This document shows, piece after piece, positions 30,433 to 39,210 of a stretch of 64,000 nucleotides of DNA (positions within the stretch are counted from its first letter, which is position 1; every line of letters begins with the position of its first letter). The notes beneath the pieces were generated by a model. It saw nothing but the letters and a program-made list of their open reading frames with translations, had not been told where the DNA came from and ran no database searches. The position numbers and the translations under genes are program-made. This DNA comes from Roseibium litorale (lineage in GTDB: Bacteria > Pseudomonadota > Alphaproteobacteria > Rhizobiales > Stappiaceae), in assembly GCF_014842915.1 (NCBI RefSeq), contig NZ_JACYXI010000016.1, positions 1 to 64,000 on the forward strand, read 5' to 3'.

Positions 30433-31713
30433 CTAGCCGTCCATTTTGATCCGGGCTAGCAAAACAACAGAGGCATAGCCGTCAGGGATGATGCCACGGG
30501 ACTTTTGATAGGCCCGGATACCCGCCCGCGTTGCCGGCCCGATGATTCCGTCAGCAGTGCCGACATTGTAACCGCGCCGGTTCAGCTCATGCTGCAGCTC
30601 AGCCGTCTCATCCCGGTTCAGCGGCAGATATTCCCGCGCCCAATCGCCTGCCAGCTCGCTGCCGCCATTGATCCGGTCAGCCAGATGGCCAACGCCCAGC
30701 GCATAGGCCGTGGCATTGTTGTAGCGTTTGATAACGTAAAAGTTCCGCAGCATCAGAAACGCCGGGCCCTTGGCGCCCGCGGGCATGACCAGAATGGCAT
30801 CGTCATCCGGACGGGGGAAGGACCTGCCATTCACCCGCTCCACGCCCTGCCGCTCCCAATCCTTCAAGGCCAGCGTGGTCTTGTCATCGGCAAGATTGAA
30901 ATTGAAGTTCCGCGGCAACCGGACCTCATAGCCCCAAGTCTTACCGGTCTGCCAGCCGTGCTCTTTCAGATAGCGGGCCGTCGAAGCAAGCGCATCGGGA
31001 ACGGACGTCCAAATGTCCCGGCGGCCATCACCGTCATAGTCAGCCGCATAGGCCTGCCAGCTGGACGGCATGAACTGGGTGTGGCCCATGGCACCTGCCC
31101 AGGAACCTTCCATGTCCTCGAAACGGACGTGACCGGCTTGAACGATCCCCAACGCCTTGACCAGTTCGCTGCGCCAGAAGTCATTCCGGCGGGGAGCAGC
31201 ATAGGCAAGCGTGGCAAGCGCACGGATCACATTGTGTTTGCCCATGTAGCTGCCGTAATTGGTCTCCATGCCCCAAATCGCCAGCACAGCCTCCCGGTCC
31301 ACGCCGTAGCGCTCTTCGATCACGGCCAGAACGTGAGAATACTGCTGCAGCATCTCTTTGCCGCGCGCGATCCGCGCTTCAGAAACGGCACTGTCCAGAT
31401 AGTCCCAGACCGGTTTCACGAACTCCGACTGCTTGTCCATGAACTTCAGCGTGTCAGGATCCGGGTCCATGTTCCGGAAAACATGCTTGTAGGTCGAAGA
31501 CGAAATTCCGGCCGCCTTGGCGGTCGGCCAGAACCCGGACACGAAACGGTCGAACCCCGGATCCGCGAAGGCCTGGCCAGCGGACAGCGTCAAGCTCGCC
31601 GCCGCCAACGGACCCGCCAGCCAACGGGCTGTCAGCCGTTTGGTCAGGGAAGAGCGGATAGCACCGGCACGGTTGCTGCGGTGCGTTTTGGGGGCGTGTC
31701 CGAAGCTGCTCAT
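30433..31713 (-). CDS. Lytic murein transglycosylase, MltB type, with peptidoglycan-binding domain
   Basis: A 426-residue secreted protein. A long basic N-region and hydrophobic segment (about 33-50, ending AFA-DPG) precede an SLT_2 catalytic domain with catalytic Glu in AIWGMETNYGSYMG (about 155) and AMGHTQFMPSSW. A C-terminal PG_binding_1 domain contains ELQHELNRRGYNVGTADGIIGPATRAGIRAYQ. It cleaves the MurNAc-GlcNAc bond with anhydro-sugar formation. The open frame starts at a TTG (31722), but ATG 31713 lies at a workable distance from GAGAGG. Confidence 0.93.
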   Translation of the reverse strand: MSSFGHAPKTHRSNRAGAIRSSLTKRLTARWLAGPLAAASLTLSAGQAFADPGFDRFVSGFWPTAKAAGISSSTYKHVFRNMDPDPDTLKFMDKQSEFVKPVWDYLDSAVSEARIARGKEMLQQYSHVLAVIEERYGVDREAVLAIWGMETNYGSYMGKHNVIRALATLAYAAPRRNDFWRSELVKALGIVQAGHVRFEDMEGSWAGAMGHTQFMPSSWQAYAADYDGDGRRDIWTSVPDALASTARYLKEHGWQTGKTWGYEVRLPRNFNFNLADDKTTLALKDWERQGVERVNGRSFPRPDDDAILVMPAGAKGPAFLMLRNFYVIKRYNNATAYALGVGHLADRINGGSELAGDWAREYLPLNRDETAELQHELNRRGYNVGTADGIIGPATRAGIRAYQKSRGIIPDGYASVVLLARIKMDG

Positions 31714-31819
31714 TTTGGGCAAGACCTCTCGTCTCTGGGTACTCTAACTCTTCTGCCGGGCAAAACCATGGCAGGACGTACGGGCTTTTTTTTTCGCGGC
31801 CGTCCGGATGCCGCTTTCT

Positions 31820-33298
31820 TCAGTGCCGGATCCGGATTCCGGCTTCGATCCGGTTCTCGTCATAATCCGCTCCAGCAGTGGAGCTATCGAAGGACCGGTA
31901 GCTGTAAGTCGTCAGAAGCGCGATATTCCGGGTCAGAGCGAAGGTTGCCGACGCCCTGCCGGTGATAGTCGTCTCGTCGATCGACACGCCTTCATAGGTG
32001 CGGAAGCTGTAGCCAGCACCCAGCTCTCCTGCGAGCCGGTCACTGAAGCTGTGCGCAATCCGAAGATCGCCCGAGTAAATGATCGAGCCCGACGACCCAT
32101 CGATATCCGTCGAGGCGAACTGCGTCCCCAGACCTGCCGTCACAGTCGTCAGACGCGTCGGGGACCAGACAATGGAGCCATCCGCAATCAGTCCGGCCAG
32201 ATCCTTCAGGCGGTTGTCGTCCAGACGTTCCAGCCGCCAGCCCGCACCAAGTTCACCGCGCAGCTTCGGCCCCGCATCGACTGTCACACCGCCGCGCAGC
32301 TGGTATCCATTGGCATCGCGCTTTTCGCACAAGGCATCGGAGCAAGTCTTGTCATAGCGGCGCAGCAGCAGAGAGCTCTCAACGAAGGGAGCCAGAACAG
32401 CCCCTGTGTTGCCATCGAGCCGCAGGCTCGCCGAATAGACCGTGTTGTTGCGCCCATCCTGAGACACAGACCCCGAAGTGCTGTCGTAGGTATTGCGATC
32501 GAGCGCCCCGCGAAGCGTCACAGACAGAATACCGGCATCCCGGGTTCCGCTCAGCGACGCGTTGTATTGATGGACATTGTCGCTTCCGGACGCCGTTTCT
32601 GCCGTGCCGGAATCTTCCTGTGACAGGCTGTAGCCGAGCTGACCGTTCAAAGTGGTGCCTTCGGAAACGTCCACTCTCAAGGCAGCCGAAGTGTTCAGGC
32701 TCTTGTCAGCGTCCGTGGCATCGTCAGGATAGCCTGCATAGCTGCCGCGGAGGCTCAGATCGAGCTGGTGCCGCGACCAGTTTGAGCGTGCGGAAACCGA
32801 AGGGGCAAAGCGGTAGAATCCGGCAGACTTGCCGCCCACCGTTCCGGAGGCATTGTCCGTTGCACCGCCCATGACGGTCAGTTCGGGAAGGATCGTGAAG
32901 GTTCCGACCCGGAAACCCTCGGCCTGATCGAAGGTGGTGTCGCCATCAAAAACGCCATCATCCGCCCGGCTCAATCCCTGAGGCTGTAAACGCCGAACGG
33001 CTTCCACCCGGTCCGAGAAGGGCCGCACCGGCACTGTCCGCCCCGTTGCCCCCAGACCTGTCGAGCCCGTTTCTGCTTCCGCGCTGTTTCCCGAAAGCCG
33101 CAGAGCGTGAACATTCGCATAGACAGGTGATCGCGGAGCTGCAGCATCCTCTGCTTGCGCTGGCCCGTTGGTCAGGTCCGTATTGTCCTGCAAGTCCGCC
33201 GTTCCCCGCAAGCCCTGGTCAGCCGTCTGCGCTTCCGCCCCCGCGAGGGAAGAAACAACGAGGCCTAGGCCCAAGAATATCGCGCGGTTGAGCGTCAA
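31820..33298 (-). CDS. Outer-membrane beta-barrel protein (BBP2-like)
   Basis: A 492-residue secreted protein with a signal peptide (about 1-23, LAGAEA-QTAD), a low-complexity acidic segment, and then alternating amphipathic strands from about 135 to a C-terminal strand ending RIEAGIRIRH. Blocks such as LDLSLRGSYAGYP and ELGAGWRLERLDDN, repeated every 15-25 residues, are typical of putative outer-membrane beta-barrels (PF10082-like). Specific function unknown. The start is TTG with a poor ribosome-binding site; no ATG precedes the signal peptide. Confidence 0.82.
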   Translation of the reverse strand: MTLNRAIFLGLGLVVSSLAGAEAQTADQGLRGTADLQDNTDLTNGPAQAEDAAAPRSPVYANVHALRLSGNSAEAETGSTGLGATGRTVPVRPFSDRVEAVRRLQPQGLSRADDGVFDGDTTFDQAEGFRVGTFTILPELTVMGGATDNASGTVGGKSAGFYRFAPSVSARSNWSRHQLDLSLRGSYAGYPDDATDADKSLNTSAALRVDVSEGTTLNGQLGYSLSQEDSGTAETASGSDNVHQYNASLSGTRDAGILSVTLRGALDRNTYDSTSGSVSQDGRNNTVYSASLRLDGNTGAVLAPFVESSLLLRRYDKTCSDALCEKRDANGYQLRGGVTVDAGPKLRGELGAGWRLERLDDNRLKDLAGLIADGSIVWSPTRLTTVTAGLGTQFASTDIDGSSGSIIYSGDLRIAHSFSDRLAGELGAGYSFRTYEGVSIDETTITGRASATFALTRNIALLTTYSYRSFDSSTAGADYDENRIEAGIRIRH

Positions 33299-33502
33299 AA
33301 CAATTAATCCAGATTCCCGGCATGATGAGGCCTACACACTGCCCCGACATGGTTAATTGTTTGTTTCCAGCTTGCAGAATGCGTCCGCCGAACCGATTGA
33401 AATTTCCAGCCAGAACCACGCTGCCGCTTCCTCTCTTGCAGCCCTTGCCGCGCTGGCGTAGACACGGACTGGCTGGGCAAAGAAGAATGACAGGACACGA
33501 GA

Positions 33503-34516
33503 ATGCCACTCACCAAAGCCGAACAAGCCGATGGCCTTCAGGACCGTGCTGAGTTTCAGTATCTGGCCTCTGCCCTGCGGACACTCGAAACCGAGATCGA
33601 GGGTCTGCGTGCGCTGGACATTGCGCTGAGCAACGGCCTCTCTGGCCCGTTCAACGCAGCTGCAGAGCTGATTGCGTCCCTGCCCGGCCGGGTCATCGTC
33701 TCCGGCATTGGCAAAAGCGGCCATATCGGAACCAAGCTGGCTGCCACCCTGGCATCCACGGGAACACCGGCCTTCTTCGTTCATGCGGCGGAAGCAAGCC
33801 ATGGTGACCTGGGCATGATCACCCGGAACGATGCGGTGATTGCCCTTTCCTGGTCCGGAGAAACGAAGGAACTGGCCAGCATCGTGGCCTACACACGCCG
33901 GTTCAAGGTTCCCTTGATTGCGATCACGTCACGGGAGACCAGTGCACTCGGCGCGGCGGCGGATATCGTCCTGCATATGCCTGACGTTACAGAAGCCTGC
34001 CCGCATGGTCTTGCCCCCACGACCTCCGCTCTGCTTCAGATGGCAATCGGAGACGCCCTGGCAATCGCCCTTCTGGAAGGCCGTGGCTTTACCGCCCAGG
34101 ACTTCCGTATCTTCCATCCGGGCGGAAGCCTGGGAGCCAGCCTGAAGACGGCCCGTGACATCATGCACCGGGGCGAAACCATTCCGCTCGCGCCCGTTGG
34201 CACACTCATGCGCGACGCGATTGTCCTGATGACTCAGAAGGGGTTCGGAACGCTTGGCATCACCGATGACAACGGTCATCTGATTGGCGTTGTGACGGAC
34301 GGTGACTTGCGCCGGCACATTACGACCAACTTCCTCGACAAGCCGGCCGAAGACATCATGACCCGCACACCCAAGACCATTGAGCCAGGTTTGCTTTCAG
34401 GAGCCGTTCTGGAACTGGTCAACAGCTCGGGTATCACTTCGGTCTTCGTTGTCGAAAATGGCCGGCCCGTCGGCATTGTCCACCTTCACGACCTGCTGCG
34501 CATTGGCGCAGCGTGA
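33503..34516 (+). CDS. kdsD: KpsF/GutQ-family arabinose-5-phosphate isomerase
   Basis: A 337-residue protein with an N-terminal SIS domain (about 45-180, VSGIGKSGHIGTKLAATLASTGTPAFFVHAAEASHGD) and two C-terminal CBS domains (about 215-335). The EACPHGLAPTTS segment is a hallmark of D-arabinose-5-phosphate isomerases, which convert ribulose-5-phosphate to arabinose-5-phosphate for Kdo synthesis. AGGA precedes the ATG. Single gene, divergent from the barrel protein. kdsD is preferred over gutQ because no sugar-alcohol genes are near. Confidence 0.92.
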   Translation: MPLTKAEQADGLQDRAEFQYLASALRTLETEIEGLRALDIALSNGLSGPFNAAAELIASLPGRVIVSGIGKSGHIGTKLAATLASTGTPAFFVHAAEASHGDLGMITRNDAVIALSWSGETKELASIVAYTRRFKVPLIAITSRETSALGAAADIVLHMPDVTEACPHGLAPTTSALLQMAIGDALAIALLEGRGFTAQDFRIFHPGGSLGASLKTARDIMHRGETIPLAPVGTLMRDAIVLMTQKGFGTLGITDDNGHLIGVVTDGDLRRHITTNFLDKPAEDIMTRTPKTIEPGLLSGAVLELVNSSGITSVFVVENGRPVGIVHLHDLLRIGAA

Positions 34517-34672
34517 AACGAACCATCCCTGGCACTTTTCGCCGGTTTCACGACAACTTGTAGGACAATCGTAAAACTCAGTCCGCCCCGGTTAGGAATT
34601 GATTAGCCTTGCCGCTCCTAATATGGCGCCAAAGTCACAACGGGCCTCCCGCCCTGAATTTTGGTGTGCGTT

Positions 34673-35440
34673 ATGGATCTGGCGACAATTGTCGGCATTG
34701 TCGGTGCTTTCGGGATTGTGGTCGTCGCCATTTTCATGGGCGGCAGCTTCGGGCAGTTCGTTGACATCCCCTCAATCCTGATCGTGTTCGGCGGCGGGAT
34801 CATGGCGACCCTGATCCGGTTCCAGCTGTCGGATGTAGGCAGTGCTTTCGGCACCGGCTTCAAAGTGGCCCTCGCTGGCAAGGGTCCCAGCCCACGCGAC
34901 CTGATCAACGAAATCACCCATCTTGGCGAAATCGTCCGCAAGTCCGGTCCGCTGGGCCTGGAAAATGTCGACGTGTCAGATCCGACGCTTGCGAAAGGCG
35001 TTCAATACATCGCTGACGGCTATGAACTGGACTTCATCCGTGAATCCATGGAACGCGAGCGCGATCTGCAGCTCTCCCGCCTGTCGGAAGGCAAACGCGT
35101 CATGAAGGCTCTGGGGGACTCCGCACCCGCGTTCGGGATGATCGGGACACTGGTTGGTCTGGTGCAGATGCTTGCCAACATGGATGACCCCTCCGCCATC
35201 GGCCCCTCCATGGCCGTCGCCCTGCTGACGACCCTCTACGGCGCGCTCATTTCAAACGTGATCTGTCTGCCTCTGGTGGACAAGCTGGATGCCAAATTCG
35301 ACGTCGAGGAAATCAACCAGACGCTGATCATTGACGGTGTGCTGCAGATCCGTGAATCGAAGAGCCCTGCTCTGATCAAGGAAATGCTGATCGCCTATCT
35401 GCCCGAGAAAGTCCGCGCGACCATGCAAGAGGCCGCCTGA
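34673..35440 (+). CDS. motA: MotA/PomA-type motor stator protein A
   Basis: A 255-residue inner-membrane protein with four transmembrane helices: two near the N-terminus (about 1-50) and two after a cytoplasmic loop (about 145-200, with SAPAFGMIGTLVGLVQMLANMDDPSAIGPSMAVALLTTLYG). The loop has charged residues of the MotA-FliG interface. PomA/MotA stators form an ion channel with the B subunit. The open frame begins at 34661; ATG 34673 gives MDLATIVG, the usual N-terminus. No Shine-Dalgarno is obvious. The motB-like gene follows 26 bp on. No other flagellar genes are in the window. Confidence 0.92.
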   Translation: MDLATIVGIVGAFGIVVVAIFMGGSFGQFVDIPSILIVFGGGIMATLIRFQLSDVGSAFGTGFKVALAGKGPSPRDLINEITHLGEIVRKSGPLGLENVDVSDPTLAKGVQYIADGYELDFIRESMERERDLQLSRLSEGKRVMKALGDSAPAFGMIGTLVGLVQMLANMDDPSAIGPSMAVALLTTLYGALISNVICLPLVDKLDAKFDVEEINQTLIIDGVLQIRESKSPALIKEMLIAYLPEKVRATMQEAA

Positions 35441-35466
35441 CCTCGGGCTGAACGGAGAAATAGACC

Positions 35467-36318
35467 GTGGCAAGAAAGAAACCTCAAGGCGGAGGTGCTC
35501 CCGAGTGGCTGGTGACATTCGCCGACCTCATGTCCCTGCTCGTCTGCTTCTTCGTTCTGATCATCTCCTTCTCTATCCAGGACAAACAGAAGCTTCAGGT
35601 CGTTGCCGGCTCCATGCGCGAAGCCTTCGGCGTCAAGGAAACCTCCAAGCGGAATGGCATCATCGAGATCGAGGGCATTCCAGTCCGCGAATATATGAAA
35701 AACGTTTCCCAAGTGAATCAGGAGCTGGATTCAGATTTCTCCGCGGAGCGCCATGACCAGCGGACAAAGCAGGGTCCGGAAGCGAACACCTACGACACAA
35801 TGGAAGCGGATATCGAGAAGCCGCGCCAGTTTGCGACCGCCGCGGCCTCCCTGCGCCAGGCCTGGCAGGAAATGCCGGAAATCACCGAGATTTCCACGAA
35901 CATCATCCTTGAAGAGACGGAAGAAGGCCTCAATATCCTTCTGGTCGATCAGGATGGCCGGTCCATGTTCAGGGAAGGATCAAAATACCCCTACGAGACC
36001 ACCCGCCGGCTCTTGGCCAAGATGGCACCCGTTCTCTCCCGTATGCCAAACCGGATTGAAATCACGGGCCATACGACGGCTGGCCAGCAAACGACCGATC
36101 CGAGCTACACAGGCTGGGACTTGTCTTCCGAGCGCGCCAACATCGCCCGCCAGATCTTGAACGAATATGGCGTGCCGGATGATCAATTCGCTGCTGTAAT
36201 CGGCAAGTCGGATACGGAACCCATGTTCCCTAACGACCCCTACCTTGCCGCAAACCGGCGTATCGGCATCCTGCTGAAGGCAGAGGCCCCGCCGGTTCCG
36301 CCGGGGCACAAGCTCTAA
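35467..36318 (+). CDS. motB: MotB/PomB-type stator protein with OmpA domain
   Basis: A 283-residue protein with one transmembrane helix (about 15-37) containing the ion-binding Asp20 in TFADLMSLL, a periplasmic linker, and an OmpA/MotB peptidoglycan-binding domain (about 150-270; IEITGHTTAG and WDLSSERANIARQIL). Start is GTG with GGAG upstream. It forms the stator with the MotA-type protein encoded just before. The GHTTAGQQTT stretch departs from the common GHTD.. motif, so peptidoglycan binding may differ slightly. Confidence 0.92.
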   Translation: MARKKPQGGGAPEWLVTFADLMSLLVCFFVLIISFSIQDKQKLQVVAGSMREAFGVKETSKRNGIIEIEGIPVREYMKNVSQVNQELDSDFSAERHDQRTKQGPEANTYDTMEADIEKPRQFATAAASLRQAWQEMPEITEISTNIILEETEEGLNILLVDQDGRSMFREGSKYPYETTRRLLAKMAPVLSRMPNRIEITGHTTAGQQTTDPSYTGWDLSSERANIARQILNEYGVPDDQFAAVIGKSDTEPMFPNDPYLAANRRIGILLKAEAPPVPPGHKL

Positions 36319-36342
36319 GTCACGGCGCTTGAATTTTGCTGA

Positions 36343-36365
36343 TCCGCAGACTGTCAGACTGCGGA
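36343..36365. terminator. Hairpin between convergent motB and nfeD
   Basis: A 7-bp perfect stem (36343-36349 with 36359-36365) with a nine-base loop, overlapping the nfeD stop codon. No strong T-run; weak terminator candidate. Confidence 0.45.
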
Positions 36366-36806
36366 AACGGCAAGCCTGACACCCTCAACAGCATCCACGC
36401 GCACGCGGGCTCCAGCGGGTAGATCTGGTCCGGAAACCCGCCAGACCGTGTCGTCAATCGAAAGACGGCCAGTGCCTTGCTCAATCGGCTCATCGAGAAC
36501 GAAAGTCCGCCCCACGTAGCGGCTGCCGCGCTTGTTCAGGCCTGGATCGCCCCGCTCCGAGGCAAGCCGTGCCATAAGGCGGCGGCCCGTGAACAGGGTC
36601 ACGAAAGACAGAACCAGAAAAATGACGACAGCGGTTTGCCAGCTGAGGCTGACAAACAATGCGAGGGTGCCGACCAGGATCGCCGACACGCCGAACCAAA
36701 GAAATACGGACCCCGGCGCAAGAATTTCGAGACCGAGAAGCAGAAGACCTGCGATCCACCAGTTCCACGGTCCGAGCTCCGCAAAAACCTTGGCGATTAA
36801 AGTCAT
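36354..36806 (-). CDS. NfeD-family membrane protein
   Basis: A 150-residue protein with two or three transmembrane helices (about 12-75; [20 protein letters not shown]) and a C-terminal OB-fold NfeD domain (about 95-148; [16 protein letters not shown]). Short NfeD proteins pair with SPFH/stomatin partners. Here the ATG overlaps the stop of the upstream SPFH gene by four bases (ATGA), the classic arrangement. Confidence 0.92.
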   Translation of the reverse strand: MTLIAKVFAELGPWNWWIAGLLLLGLEILAPGSVFLWFGVSAILVGTLALFVSLSWQTAVVIFLVLSFVTLFTGRRLMARLASERGDPGLNKRGSRYVGRTFVLDEPIEQGTGRLSIDDTVWRVSGPDLPAGARVRVDAVEGVRLAVSAV

Positions 36807-37807
36807 GCGTCATTCTCCGGACGGCCGGTGCTCGGCACCCGGCCGGGACGTGGGGCAGGTGAAGATCCGCCTTCCGGGGAAGCAGAGCCGAACGCCTCCT
36901 TGGCGATCTCACCGATACCGGAAAGCGAACCCAGCAGGGCGCTTGCTTCCATGGGCAGGATCAACGTCTTCTGATTGCGGGAATTCGCCAGTTCCTTGAA
37001 CGCTTCCACGTATTTCGTTGCAACGAAGTAGTTGATCGCCTGGACATTTCCGCCGGCGATGGCCTCGCTGACGAGTTGGGTCGCCTTGGCTTCCGCCTCT
37101 GCCGCACGCTCACGGGCTTCCGCGTCCCGGAATGCGGATTCCTTGCGGCCTTCCGCTTCCAGAATGAGTGCCTGCTTCTGGCCTTCGGCCTTGAGGATTT
37201 CCGACTGGCGCTTGCCTTCGGCCTCCAGAATGGAAGCGCGCTTGTCGCGCTCTGCCTTCATCTGACGGGCCATGGAATCCACCAGATCTTTCGGCGGATT
37301 GATGTCCTTGATTTCGATACGGGTGACCTTCACACCCCAGGGCTCGGCAGCCGCGTCCACCACGTGCAGAAGCCGGGTGTTGATCTCGTCACGATTGGAC
37401 AGCAGCTCATCAAGCGCCATGGAGCCCATCACCGAACGGATGTTGGTCATGGTGAGATTGAGGATCGCGTTCTGAAGGCCTAGCACCTCATAGGCAGCCC
37501 GTGCCGCATCCAGCACCTGATAGAAGGTGATGCCATCCACCATGACGGTGGCGTTGTCCTGGGTAATCACTTCCTGGGACGGAACATCCAGGACCTGCTC
37601 CATCATGTTCAGCTTGTGGCCAATGCGGTCGATGAAGGGGATGATGAAGTTCAGACCAGGGGAAAGTGTCTTCCGGTACCGTCCGAAACGCTCGATCGTG
37701 AAATTGTAGCCCTGAGGGACGGTCTTTACGCCCGCAAAAATGACGAGAATCGCCAGGAATGCGAGGACAATCAATACGATGTCGAACCCGAAAAACTCTT
37801 GTGACAT
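36803..37807 (-). CDS. SPFH/band-7 (stomatin-like, QmcA-type) protein
   Basis: A 334-residue membrane-anchored protein. An N-terminal transmembrane segment (about 10-28) is followed by an SPFH domain (about 35-190; [26 protein letters not shown]) and a long Ala/Glu/Lys coiled coil (about 190-260; repeated [27 protein letters not shown]). A Pro-rich tail ends the protein. Such proteins form membrane-microdomain cages around proteases. ATG 37807 is preceded by GGAGGG; the in-frame upstream codon at 37855 is not needed. Operon with nfeD. Confidence 0.93.
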   Translation of the reverse strand: MSQEFFGFDIVLIVLAFLAILVIFAGVKTVPQGYNFTIERFGRYRKTLSPGLNFIIPFIDRIGHKLNMMEQVLDVPSQEVITQDNATVMVDGITFYQVLDAARAAYEVLGLQNAILNLTMTNIRSVMGSMALDELLSNRDEINTRLLHVVDAAAEPWGVKVTRIEIKDINPPKDLVDSMARQMKAERDKRASILEAEGKRQSEILKAEGQKQALILEAEGRKESAFRDAEARERAAEAEAKATQLVSEAIAGGNVQAINYFVATKYVEAFKELANSRNQKTLILPMEASALLGSLSGIGEIAKEAFGSASPEGGSSPAPRPGRVPSTGRPENDA

Positions 37808-37985
37808 GGAAAACCCTCCGCCGTGCCTAGAACCGGCACACAAAACCAAGGACACTTCCTACTGTCTGCGCGATGGCAAGTCCATGACACAGCCCTGAAA
37901 GCACAGTGCCATCCTCCTTATACGGGAAGATGGCACCAAATTCAGCTGGGGATTTGAAGACGTAAGGGAAGGATATCTGGACCTC

Positions 37986-39065
37986 TCAGATCCAGCCGCC
38001 CAGTTCCCGGCGGACGACATGCTCGATCACGTCCATGCCCAGGTCGCTGTCGTTGAGGCAGGGAATGTGGGTGAAGTGCTCGCCGCCGTGTTCCTCGAAG
38101 ATCTCGCCAGCCTCGCCTGCGATTTCCTCAAGGGTTTCCAGGCAGTCGGCGACAAAGCCCGGGTTCATCACCGCGATCCGCTTCACGCCGTCCTTCGCCA
38201 GTTGCTCCACTGTCTTGTCCGTATAGGGCTGAAGCCATTCTTCCGGGCCAAAGCGGGACTGGAAGGTGACCCGCAGCTTTTCCTTGCTCCAGCCAAGCAC
38301 CTCCCGCATCAGCCGCGTCGTCTTCATGCAGTGGCAATGATAGGGATCGCCCTTCTTGAAATAGGACTGCGGAATGCCGTGGTAAGAGGTCAGCACCAGT
38401 TCCGGTTCAAAGTCGAGGTTCGCCAAGTGGCGCTCGACAGACTTCGCCAATGCGGTCACATAGACCGGGTCGTCATGATAAGGCGGAACCGTGCGGATGG
38501 CCGGCTGCCAGCGCATTTCCAGCATCGCCCGGCAGATTTCGTCATTCACCGTTGCCGTCGTGGCTGCCGCATATTGCGGATAAAGCGGAAAGACCAGAAT
38601 ACGGTCACAGCCGTCATTCTTGAGCGCTTCCAGACGCGAGCGGATAGACGGATTGCCATAACGCATGGCCCAGTCGATCTTCAGGCGGCCACCGCCATCT
38701 CCCATACGCTCCACCAGCTTGTCCGACTGGCTGCGTGTGATGGTGCGCAACGGAGATTCGTTCAGATCGTGGTTCCAGATTTCCTCATAGGCCTTGCCAG
38801 ACTTCTTCGGCCGGGTGTTGAGGACGATGCCATAAAGGATCGGATACCAGAAGAAACGTGACCATTCGATGACGCGTTTGTCAGACAGGAACTCACGCAG
38901 ATAGCGCCGCATCGGCCAGAAGGACGTGCCATCCGGCGTACCGAGATTGACAAGAAGAACGCCCACCTTGCCGGATTTCACCTGGGGATGGCCATCAGGA
39001 AGGGCCAGCTTCTGGAACTCCCGTTCCTGTTCAGGAGAAACGGTGGTTGCTGCGTGATCGATCAT
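37986..39065 (-). CDS. hemH: Ferrochelatase
   Basis: A 359-residue ferrochelatase inserting Fe(II) into protoporphyrin IX, the last step of protohaem synthesis. Recognised blocks are GVLLVNLGTPD, FLSDKRVIEW, the catalytic His region VLTSYHGIPQSYFKKGDPYHCHC, TFQSRFGPEEWLQPYTD and the acid-rich VMNPGFVADCLETLEEI. ATG 39065 gives the family N-terminus; the open frame runs to 39113. Confidence 0.96.
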   Translation of the reverse strand: MIDHAATTVSPEQEREFQKLALPDGHPQVKSGKVGVLLVNLGTPDGTSFWPMRRYLREFLSDKRVIEWSRFFWYPILYGIVLNTRPKKSGKAYEEIWNHDLNESPLRTITRSQSDKLVERMGDGGGRLKIDWAMRYGNPSIRSRLEALKNDGCDRILVFPLYPQYAAATTATVNDEICRAMLEMRWQPAIRTVPPYHDDPVYVTALAKSVERHLANLDFEPELVLTSYHGIPQSYFKKGDPYHCHCMKTTRLMREVLGWSKEKLRVTFQSRFGPEEWLQPYTDKTVEQLAKDGVKRIAVMNPGFVADCLETLEEIAGEAGEIFEEHGGEHFTHIPCLNDSDLGMDVIEHVVRRELGGWI

Positions 39066-39101
39066 AGGATGTCCGTGGCTGCGCAATAGGGCTGAAACGA
39101 C

Positions 39102-39126
39102 AAGCCGCACCAACAGGGTGCGGCTT
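39102..39126. terminator. Hairpin between the liv/AMP-ligase operon and hemH
   Basis: A 10-bp perfect stem (39102-39111 with 39117-39126) around a five-base loop. It lies 85 bp past the PaaK-like gene's stop and 37 bp before the hemH start. There is only a weak T-stretch on the minus side, so terminator or leader hairpin of hemH. Confidence 0.55.
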
Positions 39127-39210
39127 ATCCTTACGCTGTTATTCAGCTTTTAGATCAAGCACGCCAGGATTTAAAGCCAATGGGCGGAATGCCGCAGGCA
39201 AACGCAAGCA

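Noticed and set aside
30505..31965. 486-codon plus-strand frame opposite the transglycosylase
   Set aside because: Antisense to a well-supported gene; it runs through the intergenic region without a start signal.
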